From assembly GCA_946122785.1 (NCBI GenBank), contig CAMGYJ010000010.1, positions 30,111,608 to 30,175,607 on the forward strand: DNA of 64,000 bases, given 5' to 3'. The notes under the pieces were generated by a model. The model had not been told where the DNA came from, did not search any database, and worked only from the letters and a program-made list of their open reading frames with translations. Below, one piece after another: positions 33,226-44,788 of this stretch. A program made the translations under genes and the position numbers. Each line of letters starts with the position of its first letter. The first letter of the stretch is position 1. Origin of the DNA: Linum tenue. Taxonomy: Eukaryota > Streptophyta > Magnoliopsida > Malpighiales > Linaceae.

Positions 33226-34198
33226 CCAGAAGAGAGGGATGCTAATGTCATGCTGATGTGGACGGGTTACTCATGATTAATCACCATAAAATTACTGACC
33301 TGATCCGTTCCCGGTAAATACCTTGTTATTTGTTCTCTTTTTTATAGGTCCTTGTTATTCGCTTTAGATGAATGTTGCTTGTTATGTACATTACCTTAAT
33401 TCGCCTATCGCAAATCAAACTTTAACTATATCTTTTGTCTTACCATGTACAACTTCATCCAACATGTATAATTTATTTTATTATTATTAGAATCTCTCTC
33501 GTCTTTGTCTGTTTGTCAGTTTCCTTCCTGTTACAACCATTACCAACAGATTCTTCCCTTCTTGCTTACGTGGGATAAGTCATCCTCTAACCTACTAATT
33601 GTTTTTTCTTCCAAGATATGTGAAGAAAGTGCAAACAAAAAGAACCAAATTACAAGACCAACGAATGAAAGAATTTTTTTTGCCACTGTACTGACAACTC
33701 TCTTAAATCTTCGATAAATAAAGAAAATCACAATACAGACACAAATTACTCGGGAATGGAGAAGAATTACATATGCAGATTGTTGTGCGAACATATCTCC
33801 AACATGCTAATTTATATCATTCACGAAATCAGCCTTTGAGAATGAGTGTGATAATGCTTGGTTCGAATTCAGTCCTTGAAAGCTATAGCTATTACCTTTT
33901 CATTTTTATCCTCGACCCTCTGTAGAAACGAACACAAATAGCACATCAATGAAGAATAAGAATATTTACGTGGGAATGAGACCCTCTTTTTATCAATTAG
34001 GAAGCTAATGGAATGTCAAAGCGCAGCTTGTACCTTACTTACTAGTGGTTAAGATGAGAATATAGCAAAAAGGGAAGGTAGAAAGGCAAACAGAGCTTTC
34101 TATATATATCTTGAACAAAAAGAAGACATGCATGGTTAATGGTTTTAATTTGTTCCAATCAACTTTCGTACTGAGTCATTTTTAGTGCTGAATTAAAC
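33226..34198. other. AT-rich intergenic DNA
   Basis: No gene, repeat family or signal could be supported. Confidence 0.35.
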
Positions 34199-34460
34199 TT
34201 AGAGACCGCAATGGATCGGGTTGGAAGTGGATAGTGCATGTCTATTACTCTATTTAAAATAGTTTTCGTTATACTCAAATTCATATTCGTAAAAGAATCG
34301 AGTAAAAAAATGAAAACTAGGCACATATCCGAACAAGTTCCAGGTATTCGTGGTTATCCATGAATAATAATTCTCTTTATAACTCCAACCAAAATACTAA
34401 TATTCACAAACTTACTGATATTACATAAGTGAAAAAGTACAATAATAAATTATTATAATA
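34199..34460. mobile_element. hAT-type fragment related to 13,467-13,743
   Basis: GCAATGGATCGGGTTGGAAG, GGATAGTGCATGTCTATTAC, GGTATTCGTGGTTATCCATG and ATAACTCCAACCAAAATACT follow the order of the element at 13,467. The terminal TAGGGATGGC is degraded (GAGACCGCAATGG) and the right end is missing. Confidence 0.55.
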
Positions 34461-34822
34461 AATAAAATTAGTTTAAAACAACATATTTTCATAAAAATAT
34501 TATATACATATAATAATATAAATATGTTTAAAAGTAATTAGGCTATACAAAAGAAACCGAAAAATATTTACACAAAAAAAAAGAAACCAAAAAATGTTAA
34601 AGCAAAATTATTAAAAATATTTTAAAAATGTGTATTGTTCAAACCATTGCTGAATCATGATTAATAGTTTTATGTAGAAATTTTAACAAAATGACATGTT
34701 TGATAATGTTTCTAAAATAAAGTAGTATTTTTATATCAAAAATAGTAAAAAAACAAATTATAGTTAAATAACATATTATTCTTATAAAAAAAGATATAAT
34801 GAGCTTATATTTGAGCCAGCAC
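34461..34822. other. Very AT-rich DNA to the left of MULE-3
   Basis: No feature supported. The last bases include one copy of the probable target duplication of MULE-3. Confidence 0.4.
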
Positions 34823-35459
34823 AAAATTGTTGGGTAAATTTCATAAATATTGTTTTTTTATTTTACCACCAATATGGCGGTTTAAAAACTATTTATATAC
34901 ATATTGTGATTTGTAGAGGGATAGGAGCGAGGCCGTCCGAGACTCAGGCAGAGCCGCTGGAAAAATCAAACAGAGCGAACTCGTCCGAGTCTGAGGCGGG
35001 GGCGCCCTTACCCCTTTTTACCTTTCCTCCCCGCCACTCGTATCTTATCATCTCCTTCCTCCCCAGAAACCACCACCAACCACCACCGCTTCTCCTTCCT
35101 CCTCCAAGCAGCGGTGTCGTTCAATTCCAAGCGGCCAAGCCTGAATAGAAGGTGACTTTGCCCCAACCCCACCAAGCTTCGCCCGAGACTCAGGCGGCCC
35201 TGCCTCAGCTTTAGCCGATTTTGCCTTACATCTTCCTTCTTCCTCGTCCGCGTCTCCCAGCCAGCAGCCGCAGATCTAGTGATTTGGGGAGAGAATGTCC
35301 GACGACGAGGAAGCAGTCGCCGACAGAGGAAGGGGGAGAGGGTGGTGAGATCGTGGCGGTTGCGACCGCTACCGAGGTGAGGTGTTCGCTGACGGTGAGG
35401 TTTTTTTTAATTTAGTTTTGATGTTATGATTAATTGTTATTTTTTAAGTTCCTAGGCTT

Positions 35460-37899
35460 ATGGACAGTTATTCCATGAGACCACCACCTGCGACAATTGA
35501 TACAACTCCGGTGGATCTGGTACTTCTTTGGGGACATGGCCACCATCGTTGTTGACTCAGTTTGGGCAAACGAGGTAAGTCTTTCAACTACTTCTATAGC
35601 TTTTTTAATAGGTGAAATGAAATTAAAATAAAATTAAGCATGAAATATGTTGAAATTAGAATAAGTTTAGATTAGATATATAATTACTAGGTGAACTCAA
35701 TTTAGAAGTACGCATGAAATTGAATTAATATAAGTTTTGTGCACTATAAGCTGGTGATCGACCTTACCATATTCGAGGTACGAGCAAGTTAGTCAGGTAC
35801 CATCCACATTATCAGACGTACCTCGTCAAGGCGGGCTTGTTTATGGTTCTCCCATTGGTCGCTATTACTACTAATCCGGGTTTGATTACTGCGCTCGTAG
35901 AACATTGGCGACCCGAGTCATCGACCTTCCACATGCCGGTTGGTGAGGTGACGATCACTTTAGAGGACGTTGCGACACTGACCGGTCTAGCGATCGATGG
36001 TGATGCTGTCATAGTAGACATACCAGACGAGGACTGGTCGGAGACGTGTCTTCGGCTGTTAGGACGGGCTCATACTGATATTTACGGCGGTGTCATTAGG
36101 ATTGCTTGGCTCAGGGACACATTCGATCAGCTGTCGCCAAATGCATCACCAGCGACTACATCACAGTTTGCACGAGCTTATGCTCTATCTCTAGTGGATG
36201 TCACAGAGCTGGGAGGTTCGCCTGGGGAGCAGCTGTTCTATCCTACATGTACCGTCAGATGGGTAGGTCGGTGGTGCAAATGACGCGGTCCTCTTCACTA
36301 GGTGGTGACCTTGGTGTATGGTCCGTCTTACTGCAGCTCTGGGCGTGGGAGCGATTTCCTCATACACCACCACTACATATAGATACGGGGGCGCAGATTA
36401 CCGAGGACGCATTCCCACGTGGTGTCCGATGGCTTCCAGCACAGACCCGTCAGCATGGTGATAAGTTCTACTAGTTCAAGTTGTGGTTTGACGAGAACAC
36501 GACTTTCGTAGTTAGTGTATAACATTTCGTTTTATAGAATAGTTTCATTGGTTTATTTTAGATTTAGGAGTAATTATGTGACCAGTTTTTGTGTGTAGTG
36601 GCGTCCTTTGATAGAGCCCAGGACCTCAGCGGTAGTATGATCAAATCCGACACGATTCGAGAAGTAGTTCCACAAATTCGCTTTTTCATCGGCGATGTGG
36701 TACCATCCATATCGCATGCTCAAAAAGTTTGGCATGATGCTGGATGAGCCTCATCAGCCACATCCCGCGGTTGAGATTAGTTTTTTCCTTTGCTAGGGCC
36801 AACATGGGCCATCGTGTGGGCAGCAGTTGATACAAGCAGTCAGTGAGTCGATTGATTTGTGGAACCATCGACATGAGTTCATCACACGTATGAGCTATAG
36901 TGACGTCTCTTTAGCCTACCACTCGAAGCATCAAGAGTGGTATCGAGATGTTACCAGATGTTCAGGCACACAGAGAGGAGCTGCAATAAACGCAACAGTT
37001 AGTTTTTTTATTAATACATATTTTTGTTTTAATTATTTTGAGATGTATAGAATATCTGATATTTTAAATTTAATTTTCAGTACAACAACATGGAGTACTC
37101 TGAGCTGGGTTTACGTGATGGAGGGATGTCCACCGACCGGATGGAGGAGTTGGCTGACATGTTGGCAGCAGGGGTTACAACTTTAGATTTCAGCGAGCGT
37201 CGTCATCCCGATACTATAGTGCCTATACAGGGGTATCCTGTTGATGAGCACAACCTAGACATTTGGTAAGAGCGTAGTGTTCCGGCATCGGCCTTGGGTG
37301 TGCCACCGTTACAGTTCACACAGGAGCCTAGGAGTCATAGACAGCGACGTGAGCAGTGTGACGTACCTCGTCCAGTGAGGATTTCATATCGTCACCGAGC
37401 AAAGACATTCAGTCCTACTTCAACCTTCCAGTTCCACCCGCCTTCTCAGCCGCATTTTCAGCCTGGCACTTATATGGGATTTCAGGCAGGCATCAGTTCG
37501 GGCCCTTCGAGGGCTCAGTTTCAGCCACCGGATGATAGTTTCCATACACCGCAGCATGCTACGATGGGAGGCAGATACATGGCATCAGGTAGTGATACTA
37601 GACCAGACACGTAGTCAGACCTGTGGGACCATCTAGAGGGCGATACTACTTTTCAGGCGTCGATGTGGGCATATGAGCAGCAGATTCGAGCGGAGGCATT
37701 TGGTGGCGGTGCACCAGAGAAGCATGTTCAGTCTCAGATGGATGATATGTTAGGTACACAGGATCAGGATGATACAGTGGAGGGAGATCAGCCCCAACAC
37801 GATGATGGTAGGCCTCCACAGATCAGGCGGGCACCAAGGTGTGGTACTGGCAGCCATATAGTGGATCATCATGGTGGTCGTCATAGTGGCCGTTACTGA
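35460..37899 (+). pseudogene. Plant mobile domain (PMD, MAIN-like) gene within MULE-3, broken
   Basis: The start region at 35460 (MDSYSMRPPPATIDTTPVD, then LVLLWGH) shifts frame before SVWANE and a GTAAGT donor near 35,575. The main exon from about 35,790 reads YLVKAGLFMVLPLVAI, VEHWRPESSTFHMPVGEV, TITLEDVATLTGLAIDGD, the signature of the PMD (aminotransferase-like) family. A shift near 36,215 leads to GAAVLSYMYRQMGRSV and VWSVLLQLWAWERF. Later exons keep YHPYRMLKKFGMM, HRHEFITRMSY and a Pro/Gln-rich tail with several stops. PMD proteins such as MAIN and MAIL1 act in transposon silencing in Arabidopsis, and PMD genes are known passengers of plant transposons. Confidence 0.8.
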
Positions 37900-38262
37900 G
37901 ACTATTATGCTTATGTTATTATTATGTACTTCTATGGATTATTTATGTGGACTATGTTACTATTATGTATTATGTTATTAGCCTCAGTCATGTTAGTGTT
38001 ATTGTCTAAATGAAAACTTTAAATATAAAATCAACAAACAACAACCAGGACATTTCATAGAAGTCCCAACAATAACTTCAAACAACAACGACAACTTCTG
38101 TAAGGCAAATCGAAAGGTATAGACGATAGCTTCAAACAAATCAACTACTTGGAAATAAAAACAACAACTACTACATTTGATAAAAGTTAGACCAAACTAC
38201 ATACCACATTTATTACCACTACTTCCTCTTCTACCACCTCACGCACATCGTTGGCCACCACT
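37900..38262. other. Tail-to-tail spacer between PMD gene and transposase
   Basis: AT-rich with ATTATGTACTTCTATGG-like near-repeats; it probably contains both polyadenylation regions. No gene. Confidence 0.45.
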
Positions 38263-40446
38263 TCATCTTCGCTGGCTTTCACTCCCACTTGCTTGGGCAC
38301 CACAAGTTGATGCATTATGTCCAGATTGGTTACAGTTGCTACACACTTGTTGTGATACACCCTCTCTTGGCCAATCCATCTCGTTGTGAATTCTTGTTGT
38401 TTGTGGCCTCCCCGGCTTCCTAATCATGTGCACATTAGGATGGAGAGTAGGGTCATTATGCTTCTTCCAACCCTTACGTTCACCAAGAGGTGTGAAACTT
38501 GTCCCATAACAAGCCAACACTGTTTCAAGCTTCTAGATGTCGTTTACAAACCTATACGGATTAGCCCCTATTCGGTTGCAAGCTGCAATGGCATGAGAGC
38601 AAGGAATTTTATTTCCTTGTGCACTATTCGGTTCCAACCCAATTGTTGTCGTCGAAGTGCACTATGAGTTTGTTCGAACCCGTCATGTCGAAATTGTTGG
38701 GAGGAGTCTGAACTACATAGATGTCCTGACGTCGATCAACCCCCATCACGGAATGTCCAACTGCCTTTTGTGACCACGGCTTCATCAGCTCTTCGCATGG
38801 GATGGTGTACTGTGAACAACCACTTCTAATTTGTACTTTTGTTTCCAACCTCATCTTATCGAATTTCTCCAACAATCGCCAATAAGTATGTTTCACAAGA
38901 GAAGCTATAGGAAGTGAACGAATACCTTTGAAAACACCATTGATGTTCTCTGCCATGTTGGATGTAAGGATAGACCATCGACGCCCACCATTATAGTTAT
39001 CATGTGCTAAGATCCAACGAATTTGATGTTGGTCCACCCAGTTATCACAAGAAAGATTCCTATCAGCGACCACCTTCTTAAATTGCTCAACTTGACGATC
39101 GAACTTCTCCAAGTGTTTTTCTCCCGATAACAAAATAAATAACCACCGAGTTAGATAAATTCATGACAAAATTAAATGAAAATAAATAACAAAATTAAAT
39201 GAAGAAGGCTTACTGACTCGAAATAGTTGCTTATACATAATCATGCTTTTAGTCTTCCTTTGCAAATTGCTTGCATAGTGTCGCATGCACCACCTCCACT
39301 CCCAACCTCTTCCGATGTCACTCATGGCTTCTTAGAGTCCTGCATGTCTATTTGAGATGATGCAGACATCATTTCGATCAGTCAAACCTTGAACATGACT
39401 TAAGAACCATGGCCAACTATCAGTATTCTCGCTCTCCACTATGGCAAATGCAATTGGAAAAATCTTCTTCTTGCCATCAAATGAGCTCGCCATGAGTAAC
39501 ACTCCTTTATACTTTCCAGTAAAAAATGTTCCATCAACAACCATGACTCCTGGACAATTCTTGAATCCATCTATACAAGGTCCATAAGCCCCGAATACTC
39601 GCTGAAAGATTAAATGGCTTGATTGCGATAAAGGAACTCTTACCCAATCAATCACTGATGTTGACATTTTTCTCTTTACCACCCGAAAGAATGTTTGCAA
39701 ATAATCGTAGGATTCTTCCCAATTTCCATGCAACTTCTCCAATGCTCTTTGTTTCCCAACCAAGCCTTCTTGTAAGTAACTTGTATATTAAACTTATCTT
39801 TCAACTCGACCTGCACAGTTAGAACACTCGGATTTGGTTGGGTACATGCCAAATTTTTCACGGACTCAAATATAACGTCGATATCAAGATTGCGATTATC
39901 CGGCTATTCTCACAGTCCATTCGCTTACAACATCTCGACATCCAAACCGCACCATCCAAGGACAATTGTCATCCTTGTGCTTCAAGCATCTGACCTTCCA
40001 GATTGAAGGTGACGACTCCACCACATCATACTGAAAGTTGCGTTGTAGTGCGTGGTGTTTAATCTCCACCTGTGCAACTTGTTTCGAGTGAAATATCTGC
40101 CCCTTGTAGAATTCTCCTTCAAAACAAGCAACAATAGGAATTGGAATTACGCCATATGAATCAGCATATGATAATTCGTCGTCCTCTTCATTACCCTGCA
40201 AGTAAAATATGGGGGATAATTAGGCTGCTCTCCTTCGCCATCTTCTTCCTCCTCCTCCTCCTCCTTTGCATCTTCCTCCTCTCCGTCAACATCGTCATGA
40301 TCGGATGGCATGCTTAATGTCTCATCTTCTTCCTCTCCACCCCAATCCTCACTGAGCTCAGCATGTATCTCAGCACCCAAACAATAAGGGTTTTGTGTCA
40401 TAAAATTCCAAAACGCATTCAAGCTATCATCATCCACAATGGGCAT
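38263..40446 (-). pseudogene. MULE-3 transposase, catalytic Asp lost, frameshifts and stops
   Basis: From ATG 40446 (MPIVDDDSLNAFWNFMTQ) with an acidic run, an intron ending near 40,197, then NEEDDELSYADSYGV and VRCLKHKDDNCPWMVRF (zinc-binding region). Frame shifts lead to VTYKKAWLGNKEH and GNWEESYDYL. The core has MVVDGTFFTGKYKGVLLMA and FPIAFAIVESENTDSWPWF. Then comes CIISNRHAGL followed by a stop: the second catalytic Asp (ISDRH in relatives) is Asn. After an intron, NMAENINGVFKGIRSLP. The SWIM part keeps IPCSHAIAACNRIGANPY out of frame. The tail ends with a good CCHC knuckle, CSNCNQSGHNASTC, and stops at 38263. It cannot be active. Confidence 0.8.
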
Positions 40447-41066
40447 CGCATAATGAAATAAAACAACATTCTACCATTCTAGAAGACAGTAAGTGAAACC
40501 TGTGATCACATCACTATCTTGTACTGCTTCGTCTTTACGCCATATTCTCTGAATTAGATTCTCATAAAGTTTGTGATATGTCACCCTGGATGGCACCGCA
40601 AACCGAAAACTTCAACCACCAATGAAATGGACGCCCAAATTATCCTCTACTTTCTCCGATTTCCACCGAACGGCTAGTTCAAATCTTCTAAAATCACTAC
40701 ATAAGAAAACAAACTCACTAATTACTAACTAAAAAAATCATAATAGCATTTGAAGAATATAAATAAAAAAATAAATGTGTCTCTTACCTATTAGTCATCT
40801 TTGCAGCAATCAGAGCTTCTTCGTCTAACTTTTAAACGTCGTTGTTTTTTTATGGTGAGACTGAAATGACAATCGTTGGGAATATATGGTGCTGGAGTGG
40901 GTGTGAAGGGCAGCGAACCCACCTCAGTCTGGGGCGCCACCGCTGGCCAAAGAATTTGGACCTTCTACAACCAAAACGTAGGGCACAAACGCCCCAGTCT
41001 TGGGCGGATCTGCTCGAACCGGTTGAAAAAATGTCAAATAGCGTGTCCGCCTAAGTCTCGGGCGGG
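40447..41066. other. MULE-3 transposase upstream region and right subterminal repeats
   Basis: Intron-like and leader sequence for the minus-strand transposase is followed from about 40,905 by GC-rich subterminal DNA (CCTCAGTCTGGGGCGCCACC, GTCCGCCTAAGTCTCGGGCG). No gene. Confidence 0.45.
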
Positions 41067-41071
41067 CTCGC

Positions 41072-41875
41072 TGATGTAGTATCAACTAGCGCGATATTGA
41101 ATTCCCGTGGTCCAAAAATGAAGATTAATATTCGACGATTTAAGGATCAACTGGGAGCATTCTTGATGGATAAAATGGAGAATTCATTAAGGATCCAGTC
41201 TACAGTATTTTTTGGAGCCCAAAACGTCCATCCTTGCTGCCCAAGTCGACCAAATGTCAAAATGACAAGGAAAAAGATTGCTTAACCACTAAGGAGCTTC
41301 CTTAAGCATTAAAAACGTGTTTCGAGATTACTCAGCTGCTAAGGAGCTTCCTTTGGTCATAAAAACGAGTTATAGTCCTTATTTAAGTAGTATTATGTTT
41401 CCTAGTTAGTTTAGGATTTGGTTTCCTATTCCTTTTAGGTTAGTTTTATGTTTTTGTGAGTTGTGACCTCTATAAATAGAGGGTGTAAGAGCTACGAATT
41501 TTGTACCCAATATTCAAGTTATCAATCAAAGTTGAGTTCAAGTTCATTGCGAACGAGTTCTTTTGTGCAAGACTTCTGTCAAGGATTCCAGGAGATTGTA
41601 CGTGTCTCTTATCAACTAGAGAACGCGTCTAGTTGTGGCGAGCATCTACCCTATATCAATGGCCCCTTTCCACGAGTTGATTATGTCTGATTGGTTTAAT
41701 ATACCAATTTCCCTTTGTCACGAGTTGAGATTGTCCGATTGATTCCACATCTATCTTTTATTTCAAGTTGTTCAAGTTGGAGAAAAGCTTCGAAAACCCT
41801 TAAAATGAAGGAAGGCTGCGTACTTTGGTCATATCATCCGAGTTCGAGGGTTCTCTTCGGATTTGGATCATATCA
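41072..41875 (+). repeat. 5' LTR of the 2.7-kb element
   Basis: 804 bp with a TATA box CTATAAATAGAGG at 41,470-41,482, which should drive the element transcript. The frame at 41097-41285 lies in LTR sequence and is repeated in the second LTR. Confidence 0.9.
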
Positions 41876-41931
41876 AGTTGTATCAGAGCCTGGTTCAAAC
41901 GCAGTGGAGAAGAGAGACATTCTTGAAGCGA

Positions 41932-42329
41932 TGGTGGAAGAGGTAGAACAAGGTAATATGTTCTATACTCGTTGTTGGGTTCAAGAGCAGTTGTGTTCTT
42001 TGGTTATTGATGGAGAGATCATATCGAATTTGATCAGTTCAAGGGCAGTAGCTAAGTTAGGGCTAACTACACAACGACATCCTAGCCCTTTCTTTATGCA
42101 ATTGTTGGTGGAAAATGCCTGGTTTTTTGTGACTGAAGGAGTGTCTTTGGAGATCAAAATCAGGTCTTATGTGGATCAAATTCAATGTGAATTCGTGCCT
42201 ATGAAGCTTACTCATGTGTTTCTTGGTAAACCATGGAATAATGATCGCCAAGCACGACAAAGCAGAAGTACCAACAATATCATCTTAAGGCATCAAGAAA
42301 AGAAACTTGCCTTGATACCATTATCGTAG
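41932..42329 (+). pseudogene. Retropepsin-like fragment of Ty3/gypsy pol
   Basis: The open part reads EEVEQGNMFYTRCWVQEQLC, then SLVIDGEIISNLISSRA, LGLTTQRHPSPFFMQL, then VPMKLTHVFLGKPWNNDRQA and KKLALIPLS before TAG. The order (DG-x active-site region, VPM, LGxPW) is the protease segment found between gag and RT in many plant gypsy elements. The DG is followed by EI rather than the usual GS or SG, so activity is doubtful. RT and integrase are missing. Confidence 0.65.
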
Positions 42330-42404
42330 GAAGTAGTTGCTAAAGATAGGAGACAATTACAACGAGCCTATGAGGAGGAGCAGACAAATCTAGAAGCAGA
42401 GAAA

Positions 42405-43169
42405 TTGGTGATCAACTCTCCAGACTCGCAGAAGGAGGAAAAAGAGGTTCTTATTGATGGACTTACTATAATCACTTGTGAAGAGGATGCACAAGCTTTG
42501 ATTTCATCTCAAGAAGAACCAGAAAGTGAAGTAAAAGAATTAGAAGAGGCAAAGGAGGTGAAAGAAGAAATTCTTGTTGATGTTCCAGATTTGAGTGCGC
42601 CAGAAGTTGATCAATTCAATGAGGAACAAGAATTCAAAGGCGGCAATGAATGCTTGGAAGTTATGGAGCATTTAACCATAGTTCCCGAATATCCTCATAT
42701 TGATTTTGTGATTGGAGATGCATTTTCTGAAGAGGGAGCCCACATAATGAATCAACAAGAAATTCAACATTACGTAGAGGACTTTCATCATGATGGTGTC
42801 TCTACAATTCGTGGACGAATTTTCTTTAAGAAGGGGGAAATGATGCAATCCTCTCTACCAAGACGATTTAGTTTGAAGGCCAAGAAGGGTGGCGGTGATG
42901 CAAGATCAAGATTCTATAAAGATTCGAGTTCGAATCTTCTTCAAGAGAGAGGGAATGATGCAGTATCAACTAGCGCGATATTGAATTCCCATGGTCCAAA
43001 AATGAAGATTCATATTCGACGATTTAAGGATCAACTGGGAGCATTCTTGACGGATAAAATGGAGAGTGCATTAGGGATCCAGTCTACAACATTTCTTGGA
43101 GCCCAAAACGTCCATCATTGCTGCCCAAGTCGTCCACATGTGAAAAGGACAAGGAAAAAGATTGCTTAA
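42405..43169 (+). CDS. Acidic 3' frame of the 2.7-kb LTR element, running into the LTR
   Basis: This 254-codon frame follows the protease piece, is rich in Glu (PESEVKELEEAKEVKEEILV) and runs past the purine tract into the second LTR. I do not recognise a domain. It may be the remains of a gag-pol linker that stayed open by chance or by selection. Start chosen at ATG 42405; an upstream extension through 42,330 is closed by TAG. Confidence 0.4.
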   Translation: MVINSPDSQKEEKEVLIDGLTIITCEEDAQALISSQEEPESEVKELEEAKEVKEEILVDVPDLSAPEVDQFNEEQEFKGGNECLEVMEHLTIVPEYPHIDFVIGDAFSEEGAHIMNQQEIQHYVEDFHHDGVSTIRGRIFFKKGEMMQSSLPRRFSLKAKKGGGDARSRFYKDSSSNLLQERGNDAVSTSAILNSHGPKMKIHIRRFKDQLGAFLTDKMESALGIQSTTFLGAQNVHHCCPSRPHVKRTRKKIA

Positions 43170-43751
43170 CCACTAAGGAGCTTCCTTAAGCATTAAAAAT
43201 GTGTTTGGAGATTACTTAGCTGCTAAGGAGCTTCCTTTGGTCGTACAAACGAGCTATAGTCCTTATTTAAGTAGTATTATGTTTCCTAGTTAGTTTGGGA
43301 TTTGTTTTCCTATTCCTTTTAGGTTAGTTTTATGTTTTTGTGACCTCTATAAATAGAGGGTGTAAGAGCTAAGAATTTTGTACCCAATATTCAAGTTATC
43401 AAGCAAAGTTGAGTTCAAGTTCATTGCGAACGAGTTCTTTTGTGCAAGACTTCTGTCCAAGATTCCAGGAGATTGTACGTGTCTCTTATCAACTAGAGAA
43501 CGCGTCTAGTTGTGGCGAGCATCTACCCTATATCAATTGTCCCTTTCCACGACTTGATTCTGTCCGATTGGTTTAATATACCAATTGCCATTTGTCGCGA
43601 GTTGGGATTGTCCATTGATTCCGCATCTATCTTTTATTTCAAGTTGTTCAAGTTGGAGAAAAGTTTCGAAAATACTTAAAAAGAAGGAAGGATGCGTACT
43701 TTGGTCATATCCTCCGAGTTCGAGGGTTCTCTTCGGATTTGGAGCATATCA
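42956..43751 (+). repeat. 3' LTR of the 2.7-kb element
   Basis: 796 bp, with the same TATA box at 43,347-43,359. It ends directly against the target duplication inside the right terminal repeat of MULE-3. Confidence 0.9.
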
Positions 43752-43858
43752 CTCGCTCCTATCCCTCTACAAAACACTATATGTGTGTAAATAGTTTTTA
43801 AACCGTCATATTGGTGGTAAAATAAAAAAAAAATTTGTGAAATTTACCCAAAATTTTC

Positions 43859-44087
43859 GTTCTTCGAGGTATTTTCCTGATAAAGCAGGGCAAAAAACTG
43901 ACATTTTCTTTTTCAATTTCTCTTCCTTTTTCAATATTTTTAGTTTTTACCCCCTTTACCACTTTATTCATGTTAATAAACCTGCCTATTCATTATACCA
44001 TAGTGGGGATTTTACAACATAGTACTGTACCATTTTCTAACACTAAATCCATCTACAGCTTTAAACTTTGGTATAAATAACTATGGT
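43859..44087. other. Short AT-rich spacer
   Basis: No feature supported between MULE-3 and the next MULE-like end. Confidence 0.4.
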
Positions 44088-44250
44088 GATATTTGAGGTA
44101 AATTGCAAGGATGGTCACTGGAAAAAATTCTATTTCATTCGGTCGTTGAGGTAAATTTACAAAAATAAAATAAAAATTTTCACTAAAAATATTTAATTTC
44201 ATTCGTTGTTCACTAGATTTAGTAAAACAATTCAAGTTTGGTCACTTTGC
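44088..44250. mobile_element. Left end of a MULE-like element, split by MULE-2
   Basis: GGTAAATTGCAAGGATGGTC, AATTCAAGTTTGGTCACTTT and, across MULE-2 at 56,253 onward, CCATCTCCGTTAATGGAGAC and CCACGTCATTAAAACTCGCC form the inverse of the termini at 1,380-1,534 and 7,384-7,580. The rest of this outer element is lost or unrecognised. It is the oldest layer of this nest. Confidence 0.6.
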
Positions 44251-44555
44251 GTTAGTTTCGGGAAAAATCCAAAACTACTACAGTTTAATTTTTTTTTACA
44301 AAACTACCACCCAAATCGAAAAAATTCCAAATTTATCACCATAATTTCAAAACCGCACCTCGAAGGGGCAATTCTCATTCAAACCGCCCCTCAAGCAAAT
44401 GGTTTATCATGTCGAGGCACAAACCGCACCCCCAGCGGTTTGTGTCTCGTCCCCATTCCCCTGACATCTCACATGTCGGCATGCAGGAGGTTGCAGGGGT
44501 GGGGGCTGCATGGCAGAATAAAACCGCTCTCCCCCTGCGGTTTTCAGTGTCAATT

Positions 44556-44665
44556 TTGCCTATAAAAGGCAGTCCCGGAAAACTCAAATCTTCACTCCTC
44601 TTTCTTCTTCTTCTTCTTCTTCTTCTTCTTCTTCTTCTTCTTCTTCTTCTTCTTCTTCAAACTTC
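44556..44665 (+). promoter_or_regulatory. MULE-2 transposase promoter and TTC microsatellite leader
   Basis: CCTATAAAAGGC at 44,559-44,570 is a good TATA box. A run of about 19 TTC units (44,602-44,659) lies in the expected 5' UTR. The next ATG (44789) opens the transposase. Confidence 0.65.
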
Positions 44666-44788
44666 AGTTGTGCACCTTTCATTTTTTGAGTTTTTGCGAT
44701 TAACGTTATTTCGTAAGTTTGTTTTGTATTACTTTTTATTGCGATTTGTGATTTTTATGGTAATAAATTAATTACGGTTTTATTGCAT

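Larger units (their letters stand above)
41072..43751 (+). mobile_element. 2.7-kb non-autonomous LTR retrotransposon, TSD CTCGC
   Basis: LTRs at 41072-41875 and 42956-43751 both start TGATG and end ATATCA. CTCGC lies at 41067-41071 and 43752-43756. A primer site of the initiator tRNA-Met kind (TATCAGAGCCTGGTTCAA) starts near 41,881, and a purine tract AAGAGAGAGGGAA precedes the second LTR. The interior is only 1,080 bp and has a protease-like frame and an acidic frame. The LTRs differ at many places (several percent by eye), so it is older than the element at 47,065. Confidence 0.9.
34832..43849. mobile_element. MULE-3: 9.0-kb Mutator-like element carrying a PMD gene
   Basis: The left terminal repeat (GGGTAAATTTCATAAATATT, then ATTTTACCACCAATATGGCG, AGAGGGATAGGAGCGAGG, to about 34,926) is matched by the inverse of 43,752-43,849. 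Flanking nonamers are AAAATTGTT (34823-34831) and AAAATTTTC (43850-43858), seven of nine alike. Inside are a PMD gene (plus strand, 35,460-37,899), a transposase (minus strand, 38,263-40,446) and a 2.7-kb LTR element at the inner edge of the right repeat. Subterminal regions on both sides carry GCCTGAGTCTCGGACGG-like words in opposite orientation. Confidence 0.85.

Noticed and set aside
44409..44771. 120-codon frame with a poly-Leu run
   Set aside because: The run is the TTC microsatellite read in another frame, in the MULE-2 leader.
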